Shown here: piece by piece, positions 23,250 through 36,900 of the stretch
Layout: every line of letters begins with the position of its first letter
Position numbering within the stretch: the stretch's first letter is position 1
NCBI RefSeq assembly: GCF_043290135.1
Contig: NC_134709.1
Location: forward strand, 104,984,145 to 105,048,144
DNA length: 64,000 bases
From: Rhipicephalus microplus
Lineage: Eukaryota; Arthropoda; Arachnida; Ixodida; Ixodidae
Reading direction: 5' to 3'
Translations under genes and position numbers: made by a program
The notes under the pieces: model-generated
Databases searched by the model: none
Seen by the model: only the letters and a program-made list of their open reading frames with translations
Told to the model about the DNA's origin: nothing

Positions 23250-25912
23250 TGGTTATTTTTTCATCCACTTTTCTTTCTTCTTATTTACATCCCATTGGTT
23301 CTAACAACTTCCCCTCAACATTCCTTAGCATTACTGTCTGTTAGACCTTATTAATATTGTGTTAAAACACGGAAAAATGAGCCCTTAGGTATACACTTCT
23401 TTCCCTTATTTTCATTGAACGAGGGTCTCGTAATGGCAGACTTGGTGTGTTTAGATTGTCTAAGAGGAACAATTATGCAGCTGCCCGCTAATAATAAGTT
23501 CAAGTGCTACGTGACGCCACATACGCATAAAAGTGTTTTCACACTCGTTGTTTGGCTTATAGATGGCGCTTGCTGTCACTCATAATTCTAAATTCACATA
23601 TAAGCCCAAAAAAGTGGATGGAGGGAAGGCCGCTGTGGTAGCTCAGTGGTTAGAGCATCGAACGCGTTATTCGAAGGTCGTAGGTTCGATTCCTGCTCAC
23701 GGTTGGTTATTTTTTCATTCACTTTTATTTCTTCTTATTTACACCCCATTGGTTCTAATAACTTCTTCTGTACATTCCTTGGCATTATTGTCTGTGAGAT
23801 CTCATTAATATTGTGTTAAAACACGGAAAAAACGAGCCCTTAGGTATAAACTTCTTTCCCGTATTTTCATTGAACGAGGGTCTCCTAATGGCAGACTTGG
23901 TGTGTTTAGGTTGTCTAAGAGGGACAATTATGCAGCTGCCCGCTAATAATAAGTTCACGTGCTACGTGACGCCAAACATACGCATAAAAGTGTTTTCACA
24001 CTCGTTGTTTGGCTCATAGATGGCGCTGACTGTTACTCCTATTTCTAAATTCACATATAAGCCCAAAAAAGGGGATGGAGGGAAGGCCGCAGTGGGAGCT
24101 CAGTGGTTAGAGCATCGAACGCGTTATTCGAAGCTCGTAGGTTCGATTCCTGCTCACGGTTGGTTATTTTTTCATCCACTTTTATTTCTTCTTATTTACA
24201 CCCCATTGGTTCTAATAACTTCTTCTGTACATTCCTTGGCATTACTGTCTGTTAGATCTCATTAATATTGTGTTGAAACACGGAAAATCGAGCCCTTAGG
24301 TATACACTTCTTTCCTGTATTTTCATTGAACGAGGGTCTCGTAATGGCAGACTTGGGGTGTTTAGGTTGTCTAAGAGGGACAATTATGCAGCTGCCCGCT
24401 ATTAATAAGTTCACGTACTACGTGACGCCAAACATACGCATAAAAGTGTTTTCACACTCGTTGTTTGGCTTATAGATGGCGCTGGCTGTCACTCCTACTT
24501 ATATTTCACATATAAGCCCAAAAAAGTGGATGGAGGGAAGGCCGCTGTGGTAGGTCAGTGGTTAGAGCATCGAACGCGTTAGTCGAAGGTCGTAGGTTTG
24601 ATTCCTGCTCATGGTTGGTTATTTTTTCATCCACTTTTCTTTCTTTTATTTACACCCCATTGGTTCTAATAACTTCTTCTGTACATTCCTTGGCAGTACT
24701 GTCTGTTAGATCTCATTAATATTGTGTTAAAACACGGAAAAAACGAGCCCTTAGGTATACACTTCTTTCCCTTATTTTCATTGAACGAGGGTCTCGTAAT
24801 GGCAGACTTATTGTGTTTAGGTTGTATAAGAGGGACAATTAATCAGCTGCCAGCTCTTAATAAGTTCACGTGCTACGTGACGCCAAACATACGCGTAAGA
24901 GTGTTTTCACACTCGTTGTTTCGCTTATAGATGGCGCTGGCTGTCACTCCTACTTCTAAATTCACATATAAGCCCAAAAAAGTGGATGGAGGGAAGGCCG
25001 CTGTGGTAGCTCAGTGGTTAGAGCATCGAACGCGTTATTCGAAGGTCGTAGGTTTGATTCCTGCTCACGGTTGGTTATTTTTTCATCCACTTTTATTTCT
25101 TCTTATTTACACCCCATTGGTTCTAATAACTTCTTCGGTACATTCCTTGGCATTACTGTCTGTTAGATCTCATTAATATTGTGTTAAAACACGGAAAAAA
25201 CGAGCCCTTAGGTATACACTTCTTTCCCTTATTTTCATTGAACGAGGGTCTCGTAATGGCAGACTTGGTGTGTTTAGGTTGTATAAGAGGGACAAATAAT
25301 CAGCTGCCAGCTCCTAATAAGTTCACGTGCTACGTGACGCCAAACATACGCATAAGAGTGTTTTCACACTCGTTGTTTCGCTTATAGATGGCGCTGGCTG
25401 TCACTCCTACTTCTAAATTCACATATAAGCCCAAAAAAGTGGATGGAGGGAAGGCCGCTGTGGTAGCTCAGTGGTTAGAGCATCGAACGCGTTGTTCGAA
25501 GGTTGTAGGTTTGATTCCTGCTCACGGTTGGTTATTTTTTCATCCACTTTTCTTTCTTTTATTTACACCCCATTGGTGCTAATAACTTCTTCTGTACATT
25601 CCTTGGCATTACTGTCTGTTAGATCTCATTATTATTGTGTTAAAACACGGAAAAAACGAGCCATTAGGTATATACTTCTTTCCCTTATTTTCATTGAACG
25701 AGGGTCTCGTAATGGCAGACTTGGTGTGTTTAGGTTGTATAAGAGGGACAATTAATCAGCTGCCCCCTCATAATAAGTTCACGTGCTACGTGACGCCAAA
25801 CATACGCATAAGAGAGTTTTGACACTCGTTGTTTGGCTTATAGATGGCGCTGATGGTCACTCCTACTTCTAAATTCACATATAAGCCCAAAAAAGGGGAT
25901 GGAGGGAAGGCC

Positions 25913-25984
25913 GCTGTGGTACCTAAGTGGTTAGAGCATCGAACGCGTTATTCGAAGGTCCTAGGTTCGATTCCTGCCCACGGT
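25913..25984 (+). ncRNA. tRNA-like unit with a ruined A box
   Basis: The D-arm region reads TACCTAAGTGG instead of TAGCTCAGTGG. This breaks both the A-box consensus and the D stem, while the B box (GGTTCGATTCC) and T arm stay intact. The same variant occurs at 33667, 35492, 38229, 40967, 43704, 46440 and 48265. It was spread by block duplication and not by independent mutation. Confidence 0.7.
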
Positions 25985-28900
25985 TGGTTATTTTTTCATC
26001 CACTTTTCTTTCTTCTTACATACATCCCATTGGTACTAATAACTTCCACTGTACATTCCTTGGCATTACTGTCTGTTAGATCTCATTATTATTGTGTTAA
26101 AACACGGAAAAACGAGCCCTTAGGTATACACTTTTTTCCCTTATTTTCATTGAACGAGGGTCTCGTAATGGCAGACTTGGTGTGTTTAGGTTGTATAAGA
26201 GGGACAATTATTCAGCTACCGCTCATAATAAGTTCATCTGCTACGTGACGCCAAACATACGCATAAGAGTTTTTTCACACTCGTTGTTTGGCTTATAGAT
26301 GGCGCTGACTGTCACTCCTACTTCTAAATTCACATATTAGCCCAAAAAAGTGGATTGAGGGAAGGCCGCTGTGGTAGCTCAGTGTTTAGAGTGTCGAACG
26401 CGTTATTCGAAGGTCGTAGGTTCGATTCCTGCCCACGGTTGGGTATTTCTTCATCCACTTTTCTTTCTTCTTATTTACACCCCATTGGTTCTAATAACTT
26501 CCCCTGTACATTCCTTAGCATTACTGTCTGTTAGACCTTATTAATATTGTGTTAAAACACGGAAAAATGAGCCCTTAGGTATACCCTTCTTTCCCTTATT
26601 TTCATTGAACGAGGGTCTCGTAATGACAGACTGGGTGTGTTTAGGTTGTCTAAGAGGGACAATTATGCAGCTGCCCGCTAATAATAAGTTCACGTGCTAC
26701 GTGACGCCAAACATACGCATAAAAGTGTTTTCACACTCGTTGTTTGGCTTATAGGTGGCGCTGGCTGTCACTCCTACTTCTAAATTCACATATAAGCCCA
26801 AAAAAGTGGATGGAGGGAAGGCCGCTGTGGTAGCTCAGTGGTTAGAGCATCGAACGCGTTATTCGAAGGTCGTAGGTTCGATTTCTGCTCACGGTTGGTT
26901 ATTTTTTCATTCACTTTTATTTCTTCTTATTTACACCCCATTGGTTCTAATAACTTCTTCTGTACATTCCTTGGCATTACTGTCTGTGAGATCTCATTAA
27001 TATTGTGTTAAAACACGGAAAAAACGAGCCCTTAGGTATAAACTTCTTTCCCGTATTTTCATTGAACGAGGGTCTCCTAATGGCAGACTTGGTGTGTTTA
27101 GGTTGTCTAAGAGGGACAATTATGCAGCTGCCCGCTAATAATAAGTTCACGTGCTACGTGACGCCAAACATAGGCATAAAAGTGTTTTCACACTCGTTGT
27201 TTGGCTTATAGATGGCGCTGACTGTTACTCCTATTTCTAAATTCCCATATAAGCCCAAAAAAGGGGATGGAGGGAAGGCCGCTGTGGGAGCTCAGTGGTT
27301 AGAGCATCGAACGCGTTATTCGAAGCTCGTAGGTTCGATTCCTGCTCACGGTTGGTTATTTTTTCATCCACTTTTATTTCTTCTTATTTACACCCCATTG
27401 GTTCTAATAACTTCTTCTGTACATTCCTTGGCATTACTGTCTGTTAGATCTCATTAATATTGTGTTGAAACACGGAAAATCGAGCCCTTAGATATACACT
27501 TCTTTCCTGTATTTTCATTGAACGAGGGTCTCGTAATGGCAGACTTGGTGTGTTTAGGTTGTCTAAGAGGGAAAATTATGCAGCTGCCCGCTATTAATAA
27601 GTTCACGTACTACGTGACGCCAAACATACGCATAAAAGTGTTTTCACACTCGTTGTTTGACTTATAGATGGCGCTGGCTGTCACTCCTACTTCTAAATTC
27701 ACATATAAGCCCAAAAAAGTGGATGGAGGGAAGGCCGCTGTGGTAGCTCAGTGGTTAGAGCATCGAACGCGTTATTCGAAGGTCGTAGGTTTGATTCCTG
27801 CTCACGGTTGGTTATTTTTTCATCCACTTTTATTTCTTCTTATTTACACCCCATTGGTTCTAATAACTTCTTCTGTACATTCCTTGGCATTACTGTCTGT
27901 TAGATCTCATTAATATTGTGTTAAAACACGGAAAAAACGAGCCCTTAGGTATACACTTCTTTCCCTTATTTTCATTGAACGAGGGTCTCGTAATGGCAGA
28001 CTTGGTGTGTTTAGGTTGTATAAGAGGGACAAATAATCAGCTGCCAGCTCCTAATAAGTTCACGTGCTACGTGACGCCAAACATACGCATAAGAGTGTTT
28101 TCACATTCGTTGTTTCGCTTATAGATGGCGCTGGCTGTCACTCCTACTTCTAAATTCACATATAAGCCCAAAAAAGTGGATGGAGGGAAGGCCGCTGTGG
28201 TAGCTCAGTGGTTAGAGCATCGAACGCGTTGTTCGAAGGTTGTAGGTTTGATTCCTGCTCAAGGTTGGTTATTTTTTCATCCACTTTTCTTTCTTTTATT
28301 TACACCCCATTGGTGCTAATAACTTCTTCTGTACATTCCTTGGCATTACTGTCTGTTAGATCTCATTATTATTGTGTTAAAACACGGAAAAAACGAGCCA
28401 ATAGGTATATACTTCTTTCCCTTATTTTCATTGAACGAGGGTCTCGTAATGGCAGACTTGGTGTGTTTAGGTTGTATAAGAGGGACAATTAATCAGCTGC
28501 CCGCTCATAATAAGTTCACGTGCTACGTGACGCCAAACATACGCATAAGAGAGTTTTGACACTCGTTGTTTGGCTTATAGATGGCGCTGATGGTCACTCC
28601 TACTTCTAAATTCACATATAAGCCCAAAAAAGGGGATGGAGGGAAGGCCGCTGTGGTAGCTCAGTGGTTAGAGCATCGAACGCGTTGTTCGAAGGTTGTA
28701 GGTTTGATTCCTGCTCAAGGTTGGTTATTTTTTCATCCACTTTTCTTTCTTTTATTTACACCCCATTGGTGCTAATAACTTCTTCTGTACATTCCTTGGC
28801 ATTACTGTCTGTTAGATCTCATTATTATTGTGTTAAAACACGGAAAAAACGAGCCAATAGGTATATACTTCTTTCCCTTATTTTCATTGAACGAGGGTCT

Positions 28901-31900
28901 CGTAATGGCAGACTTGGTGTGTTTAGGTTGTATAAGAGGGACAAATAATCAGCTGCCAGCTCCTAATAAGTTCACGTGCTACGTGACGCCAAACATACGC
29001 ATAAAAGTGTTTTCACACTCGTTGTTTGGCTTATAGATGGCGCTGGCTGTCACTCCTACTTATATTTCACATATAAGCCCAAAAAAGTGGATGGAGGGAA
29101 GGCCGCTGTGGTAGGTCAGTGGTTAGAGCATCGAACGCGTTAGTCAAAGGTCGTAGGTTTGATTCCTGCTCATGGTTGGTTATTTTTTCATCCACTTTTC
29201 TTTCTTTTATTTACACCCCATTGGTTCTAATAACTTCTTCTGTACATTCCTTGGCAGTACTGTCTGTTAGATCTCATTAATATTGTGTTAAAACACGGAA
29301 AAAACGAGCCCTTAGGTATACACTTCTTTCCCTTATTTTCATTGAACGAGGGTCTCGTAATGGCAGACTTATTGTGTTTAGGTTGTATAAGAGGGACAAT
29401 TAATCAGCTGCCAGCTCTTAATAAGTTCACGTGCTACGTGACGCCAAACATACGCGTAAGAGTGTTTTCACACTCGTTGTTTCGCTTATAGATGGCGCTG
29501 GCTGTCACTCCTACTTCTAAATTCACATATAAGCCCAAAAAAGTGGATGGAGGGAAGGCCGCTGTGGTAGCTCAGTGGTTAGAGCATCGAACGCGTTATT
29601 CGAAGGTCGTAGGTTTGATTCCTGCTCACGGTTGGTTATTTTTTCATCCACTTTTATTTCTTCTTATTTACACCCCATTGGTTCTAATAACTTCTTCTGT
29701 ACATTCCTTGGCATTACTGTCTGTTAGATCTCATTATTATTGTGTTAAAACACGGAAAAAACGAGCCAATAGGTATATACTTCTTTCCCTTATTTTCATT
29801 GAACGAGGGTCTCGTAATGGCAGACTTGGTGTGTTTAGGTTGTATAAGAGGGACAAATAATCAGCTGCCAGCTCCTAATAAGTTCACGTGCTACGTGACG
29901 CCAAACATACGCATAAAAGTGTTTTCACACTCGTTGTTTGGCTTATAGATGGCGCTGGCTGTCACTCCTACCTATATTTCACATATAAGCCCAAAAAAGT
30001 GGATGGAGGGAAGGCCGCTGTGGTAGGTCAGTGGTTAGAGCATCGAACGCGTTAGTCGAAGGTCGTAGGTTTGATTCCTGCTCATGGTTGGTTATTTTTT
30101 CATCCACTTTTCTTTCTTTTATTTACACCCCATTGGTTCTAATAACTTCTTCTGTACATTCCTTGGCAGTACTGTCTGTTAGATCTCATTAATATTGTGT
30201 TAAAACACGGAAAAAACGAGCCCTTAGGTATACACTTCTTTCCCTTATTTTCATTGAACGAGGGTCTCGTAATGGCAGACTTATTGTGTTTAGGTTGTAT
30301 AAGAGGGACAATTAATCAGCTGCCAGCTCTTAATAAGTTCACGTGCTACGTGACGCCAAACATACGCGTAAGAGTGTTTTCACACTCGTTGTTTCGCTTA
30401 TAGATGGCGCTGGCTGTCACTCCTACTTCTAAATTCACATATAAGCCCAAAAAAGTGGATGGAGGGAAGGCCGCTGTGGTAGCTCAGTGGTTAGAGCATC
30501 GAACGCGTTATTCGAAGGTCGTAGGTTTGATTCCTGCTCACGGTTGGTTATTTTTTCATCCACTTTTATTTCTTCTTATTTACACCCCATTGGTTCTAAT
30601 AACTTCTTCGGTACATTCCTTGGCATTACTGTCTGTTAGATCTCATTAATATTGTGTTAAAACACGGAAAAAACGAGCCCTTAGGTATACACTTCTTTCC
30701 CTTATTTTCATTGAACGAGGGTCTCGTAATGGCAGACTTGGTGTGTTTAGGTTGTATAAGAGGGACAAATAATCAGCTGCCAGCTCCTAATAAGTTCACG
30801 TGCTACGTGACGCCAAACATACGCATAAGAGTGTTTTCACACTCGTTGTTTCGCTTATAGATGGCGCTGGCTGTCACTCCTACTTCTAAATTCACATATA
30901 AGCCCAAAAAAGTGGATGGAGGGATAGCCGCTGTGGTAGCTCAGTGGTTAGAGCATCGAACGCGTTGTTCGAAGGTTGTAGGTTTGATTCCTGCTCACGG
31001 TTGGTTATTTTTTCATCCACTTTTCTTTCTTCTTACATACATCCCATTGGTACTAATAACTTCCACTGTACATTCCTTGGCATTACTGTCTGTTAGATCT
31101 CATTATTATTGTGTTAAAACACGGAAAAACGAGCCCTTAGGTATACACTTTTTTCCCTTATTTTCATTGAACGAGGGTCTCGTAATGGCAGACTTGGTGT
31201 GTTTAGGTTGTATAAGAGGGACAATTAATCAGCTACCGCTCATAATAAGTTCATCTGCTACGTGACGCCAAACATACGCATAAGAGTTTTTTCACACTCG
31301 TTGTTTGGCTTATAGATGGCGCTGACTGTCACTCCTACTTCTAAATTCACATATTAGCCCAAAAAAGTGGATTGAGGGAAGGCCGCTGTGGTAGCTCAGT
31401 GGTTAGAGTGTCGAACGCGTTATTCGAAGGTCGTAGGTTCGATTCCTGCCCACGGTTGGGTATTTCTTCATCCACTTTTCTTTCTTCTTATTTACACCCC
31501 ATTGGTTCTAATAACTTCCCCTGTACATTCCTTAGCATTACTGTCTGTTAGACCTTATTAATATTGTGTTAAAACACGGAAAAATGAGCCCTTAGGTATA
31601 CCCTTCTTTCCCTTATTTTCATTGAACGAGGGTCTCGTAATGACAGACTGGGTGTGTTTAGGTTGTCTAAGAGGGACAATTATGCAGCTGCCCGCTAATA
31701 ATAAGTTCACGTGCTACGTGACGCCAAACATACGCATAAAAGTGTTTTCACACTCGTTGTTTGGCTTATAGGTGGCGCTGGCTGTCACTCCTACTTCTAA
31801 ATTCACATATAAGCCCAAAAAAGTGGATGGAGGGAAGGCCGCTGTGGTAGCTCAGTGGTTAGAGCATCGAACGCGTTATTCGAAGGTCGTAGGTTCGATT

Positions 31901-33667
31901 TCTGCTCACGGTTGGTTATTTTTTCATTCACTTTTATTTCTTCTTATTTACACCCCATTGGTTCTAATAACTTCTTCTGTACATTCCTTGGCATTACTGT
32001 CTGTGAGATCTCATTAATATTGTGTTAAAACACGGAAAAAACGAGCCCTTAGGTATAAACTTCTTTCCCGTATTTTCATTGAACGAGGGTCTCCTAATGG
32101 CAGACTTGGTGTGTTTAGGTTGTCTAAGAGGGACAATTATGCAGCTGCCCGCTAATAATAAGTTCACGTGGTACGTGACGCCAAACATAGGCATAAAAGT
32201 GTTTTCACACTCGTTGTTTGGCTTATAGATGGCGCTGACTGTTACTCCTATTTCTAAATTCCCATATAAGCCCAAAAAAGGGGATGGAGGGAAGGCCGCT
32301 GTGGGAGCTCAGTGGTTAGAGCATCGAACGCGTTATTCGAAGCTCGTAGGTTCGATTCCTGCTCACGGTTGGTTATTTTTTCATCCACTTTTATTTCTTC
32401 TTATTTACACCCCATTGGTTCTAATAACTTCTTCTGTACATTCCTTGGCATTACTGTCTGTTAGATCTCATTAATATTGTGTTGAAACACGGAAAATCGA
32501 GCCCTTAGATATACACTTCTTTCCTGTATTTTCATTGAACGAGGGTCTCGTAATGGCAGACTTGGTGTGTTTAGGTTGTCTAAGAGGGAAAATTATGCAG
32601 CTGCCCGCTATTAATAAGTTCACGTACTACGTGACGCCAAACATACGCATAAAAGTGTTTTCACACTCGTTGTTTGACTTATAGATGGCGCTGGCTGTCA
32701 CTCCTACTTCTAAATTCACATATAAGCCCAAAAAAGTGGATGGAGGGAAGGCCGCTGTGGTAGCTCAGTGGTTAGAGCATCGAACGCGTTATTCGAAGGT
32801 CGTAGGTTTGATTCCTGCTCACGGTTGGTTATTTTTTCATCCACTTTTATTTCTTCTTATTTACACCCCATTGGTTCTAATAACTTCTTCTGTACATTCC
32901 TTGGCATTACTGTCTGTTAGATCTCATTAATATTGTGTTAAAACACGGAAAAAACGAGCCCTTAGGTATACACTTCTTTCCCTTATTTTCATTGAACGAG
33001 GGTCTCGTAATGGCAGACTTGGTGTGTTTAGGTTGTATAAGAGGGACAAATAATCAGCTGCCAGCTCCTAATAAGTTCACGTGCTACGTGACGCCAAACA
33101 TACGCATAAGAGTGTTTTCACATTCGTTGTTTCGCTTATAGATGGCGCTGGCTGTCACTCCTACTTCTAAATTCACATATAAGCCCAAAAAAGTGGATGG
33201 AGGGAAGGCCGCTGTGGTAGCTCAGTGGTTAGAGCATCGAACGCGTTGTTCGAAGGTTGTAGGTTTGATTCCTGCTCAAGGTTGGTTATTTTTTCATCCA
33301 CTTTTCTTTCTTTTATTTACACCCCATTGGTGCTAATAACTTCTTCTGTACATTCCTTGGCATTACTGTCTGTTAGATCTCATTATTATTGTGTTAAAAC
33401 ACGGAAAAAACGAGCCAATAGGTATATACTTCTTTCCCTTATTTTCATTGAACGAGGGTCTCGTAATGGCAGACTTGGTGTGTTTAGGTTGTATAAGAGG
33501 GACAATTAATCAGCTGCCCGCTCATAATAAGTTCACGTGCTACGTGACGCCAAACATACGCATAAGAGAGTTTTGACACTCGTTGTTTGGCTTATAGATG
33601 GCGCTGATGGTCACTCCTACTTCTAAATCCACATATAAGCCCAAAAGAGGGGATGGAGGGAAGGCCG
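25940..33667 (+). repeat. Higher-order duplication, offset 5017 bp (11 monomers)
   Basis: Monomers at 26755, 27212, 27668 and 28125 match those at 31772, 32229, 32685 and 33142 at a fixed 5017-bp offset, including the private CCCATATAAGC and GGGAGCTCAG variants. Between them, monomers at 28581-30404 show 456- and 912-bp local duplications, for example 29285 against 30197. Similarity between the two blocks breaks partway through the monomer at 28581/33598. Confidence 0.8.
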
Positions 33668-33985
33668 CTGTGGTACCTAAGTGGTTAGAGCATCGAACGC
33701 GTTATTCGAAGGTCCTAGGTTCAATTCCTGCCCACGGTTGGTTATTTTTTCATCCACTTTTCTTTCTTCTTACATACATCCCATTGGTACTAATAACTTC
33801 CACTGTACATTCCTTGGCATTACTGTCTGTTAGATCTCATTATTATTGTGTTAAAACACGGAAAAACGAGCCCTTAGGTATACACTTTTTTCCCTTATTT
33901 TCATTGAACGAGGGTCTCGTAATGGCAGACTTGGTATGTTTAGGTTGTATAAGAGGGACAATTAATCAGCTGGCGCTCATAATAA

Positions 33986-36900
33986 GTTCATCTGCTACGT
34001 GACGCAAAACATACGCATAAGAGTTTTTTCACACTCGTTGTTTGGCTTATAGATGGCGCTGACTGTCACTCCTACTTCTAAATTCACATATTAGCCCAAA
34101 AAAGTGGATTGAGGGAAGGCTGCTGTGGTAGCTCAGTGGTTAGAGCGTCGAACGCGTTATTCGAAGGTCGTAGGTTCGATTCCTGCCCACGGTTGGGTAT
34201 TTCTTCATCCACTTTTCTTTCTTCCTATTTACACCCCATTGGTTCTAATAACTTCCCCTGTACATTCCTTAGCATTACTGTCTGTTAGACCTTATTAATA
34301 TTGTGTTAAAACACGGAAAAATGAGCCCTTAGGTATACACTTCTTTCCCTTATTTTCATTGAACGAGGGTCTCGTAATGGCAGACTAGGTGTGTTTAGGT
34401 TGTCTAAGAGGGACAATTATGCAGCTGCCCGCTAATAATAAGTTCACGTGCTACGTGACGCCAAACATACGCATAAAAGTGTTTTCACACTCGTTGTTTG
34501 GCTTATAGGTGGCGCTGGCTGTCACTCCTACTTCTAAATTCACATATAAGCCCAAATAAGTGGATGGAGGGAAGGCCGCTGTGGTAGCTCAGTGGTTAGA
34601 GCATCGAACGCGTTATTCGAAGGTCGTAGGTTCGATTCCTGCTCACGGTTGGTTATTTTTTCATTCACTTTTATTTCTTCTTATTTACACCCCATTGGTT
34701 CTAAACACTTCTTCTGTACATTCCTTGGCATTACTGTCTGTGAGATCTCATTAATATTGTGTTAAAACACGGAAAAAACGAGCCCTTAGGTATAAACTTC
34801 TTTCCCGTATTTTCATATAACGAGGGTCTCCTAATGGCAGACTTGGTGTGTTTAGGTTGTCTAAGAGGGACAATTATGCAGCTGCCCGCTAATAATAAGT
34901 TCACGTGCTACGTGACGCCAAACATACGCATAAAAGTGTTTTCACACTCGTTGTTTGGCTTATAGATGGCGCTGACTGTTACTCCTATTTCTAAATTCAC
35001 ATATAAGCCCAAAAAAGGGGATGGAGGGAAGGCCGCTGTGGTAGCTCAGTGGTTAGAGCATCGAACGCGTTATTCGAAGGTCGTAGGTTCGATTCCTGCT
35101 CACGTTTGGTTATTTTTTCATGCACTTTTCTTTTTTTTTATTTACACCCCATTGGTGCTAATAACTTCTTCTGTACATTCCTTGGCATTACTGTCTGTTA
35201 GATCTCATTATTATTGTGTTAAAACACGGAAAAAACGAGCCATTAGGTATATACTTCTTTCCCTTATTTTCATTGAACGAGGGTCTCGTAATGGCAGACT
35301 TGGTGTGTTTAGGTTGTATAAGAGGGACAATTAATCAGCTGCCCGCTCATAATAAGTTCACGTGCTACGTGACGCCAAACATACGCATAAGAGAGTTTTG
35401 ACACTCGTTGTTTGGCTTATAGATGGCGCTGATGGTCACTCCTACTTCTAAATTCACATATAAGCCCAAAAAAGGGGATGGAGGGAAGGCCGCTGTGGTA
35501 CCTAAGTGGTTAGAGCATCGAACGCGTTATTCGAAGGTCCTAGGTTCGATTCCTGCCCACGGTTGGTTATTTTTTCATCCACTTTTCTTTCTTCTTACAT
35601 ACATCCCATTGGTACTAATAACTTCCACTGTACATTCCTTGGCATTACTGTCTGTTAGATCTCATTATTATTGTGTTAAAACACGGAAAAACGAGCCCTT
35701 AGGTATACACTTCTTTCCCTTATTTTCATTGAACGAGGGTCTCGTAATGGCAGACTGGGTGTGTTTAGGTTGTCTAAGAGGGACAATTATGCAGCTGCCC
35801 GCTAATAATAAGTTCACGTGCTACGTGACGCCAAACATACGCATAAAAGTGTTTTCACACTCGTTGTTTGGCTTATAGGTGGCGCTGGCTGTCACTCCTA
35901 CTTCTAAATTCACATATAAGCCCAAAAAAGTGGATGGAGGGAAGGCCGCTGTGGTAGCTCAGTGGTTAGAGCATCAAACGCGTTATTCGAAGGTCGTAGG
36001 TTCGATTCCTGCCCACAGTTGGTTGCTTTTTCAGCCACTTTTCTTTCTTCTTATTTACATCCCATTGGTTCTAATAACTTCCCCTGTACATTCCTTAGCA
36101 TTACTGTCTGTTAGATCTCATTAATATTGTGTTAAAACACGGAAAAATGAGCCCTTAGGTATACACTTCTTTCCCTTATTTTCATTGAACGAGGGTCTCG
36201 TAATGGCAGACTTGGTGTGTTTAGGTTGTCTAAGAGGGCCAATTATGCAGCTGCCCGCTAATAATAAGTTCACGTGCTACGTGACGCCAAACATACGCAT
36301 AAAAGTATTTTCACACTCGTTGTTTGGCTTATAGATGGCGCTGGCTGTCACTCCTACTTCTAAATTCACATATAAGCCCAAAAAAGTGGATGGAGGTAAG
36401 GCCGCTGTGGTAGCTTATAGGTTAGAGCATCGAACACGTTATTCGAAGGTCGTAGGTTCGATTCCTGCTCACGGTTGATTATTTTTTCATCCACTTTTCT
36501 TTCTTCCTACATGCATCCCATTGGTACTAATAACTTCCACTGTTCATTCCTTGGCATTACTGTCTGTTAGATCTCATTATTATTGTGTTAAAACACGGAA
36601 AAGCGAGCCCTTAGGTATACACTTCTTTCCCTCATTGTCATTGAACGAGGGTCTCATAATGGCAGACTTGGTGTGTTTAGGTTGCATAAGAGGGACAATT
36701 AATCACCTGCCCGCTCATAATAAGTTCACGTGCTACTTGACGCCAAACATACACATAAGATTATTTTCACACTCGTTGTTTCGCTTATAGATGGCGCTGA
36801 CTGTCACTCCTACTTTTAAATTCACATATAAGCCCAAAAAAGTGGGTGGAGGGAGGGCCGCTGTGGTAGCTCAGTGGTTAGAGCATCGAACGCGTTATTC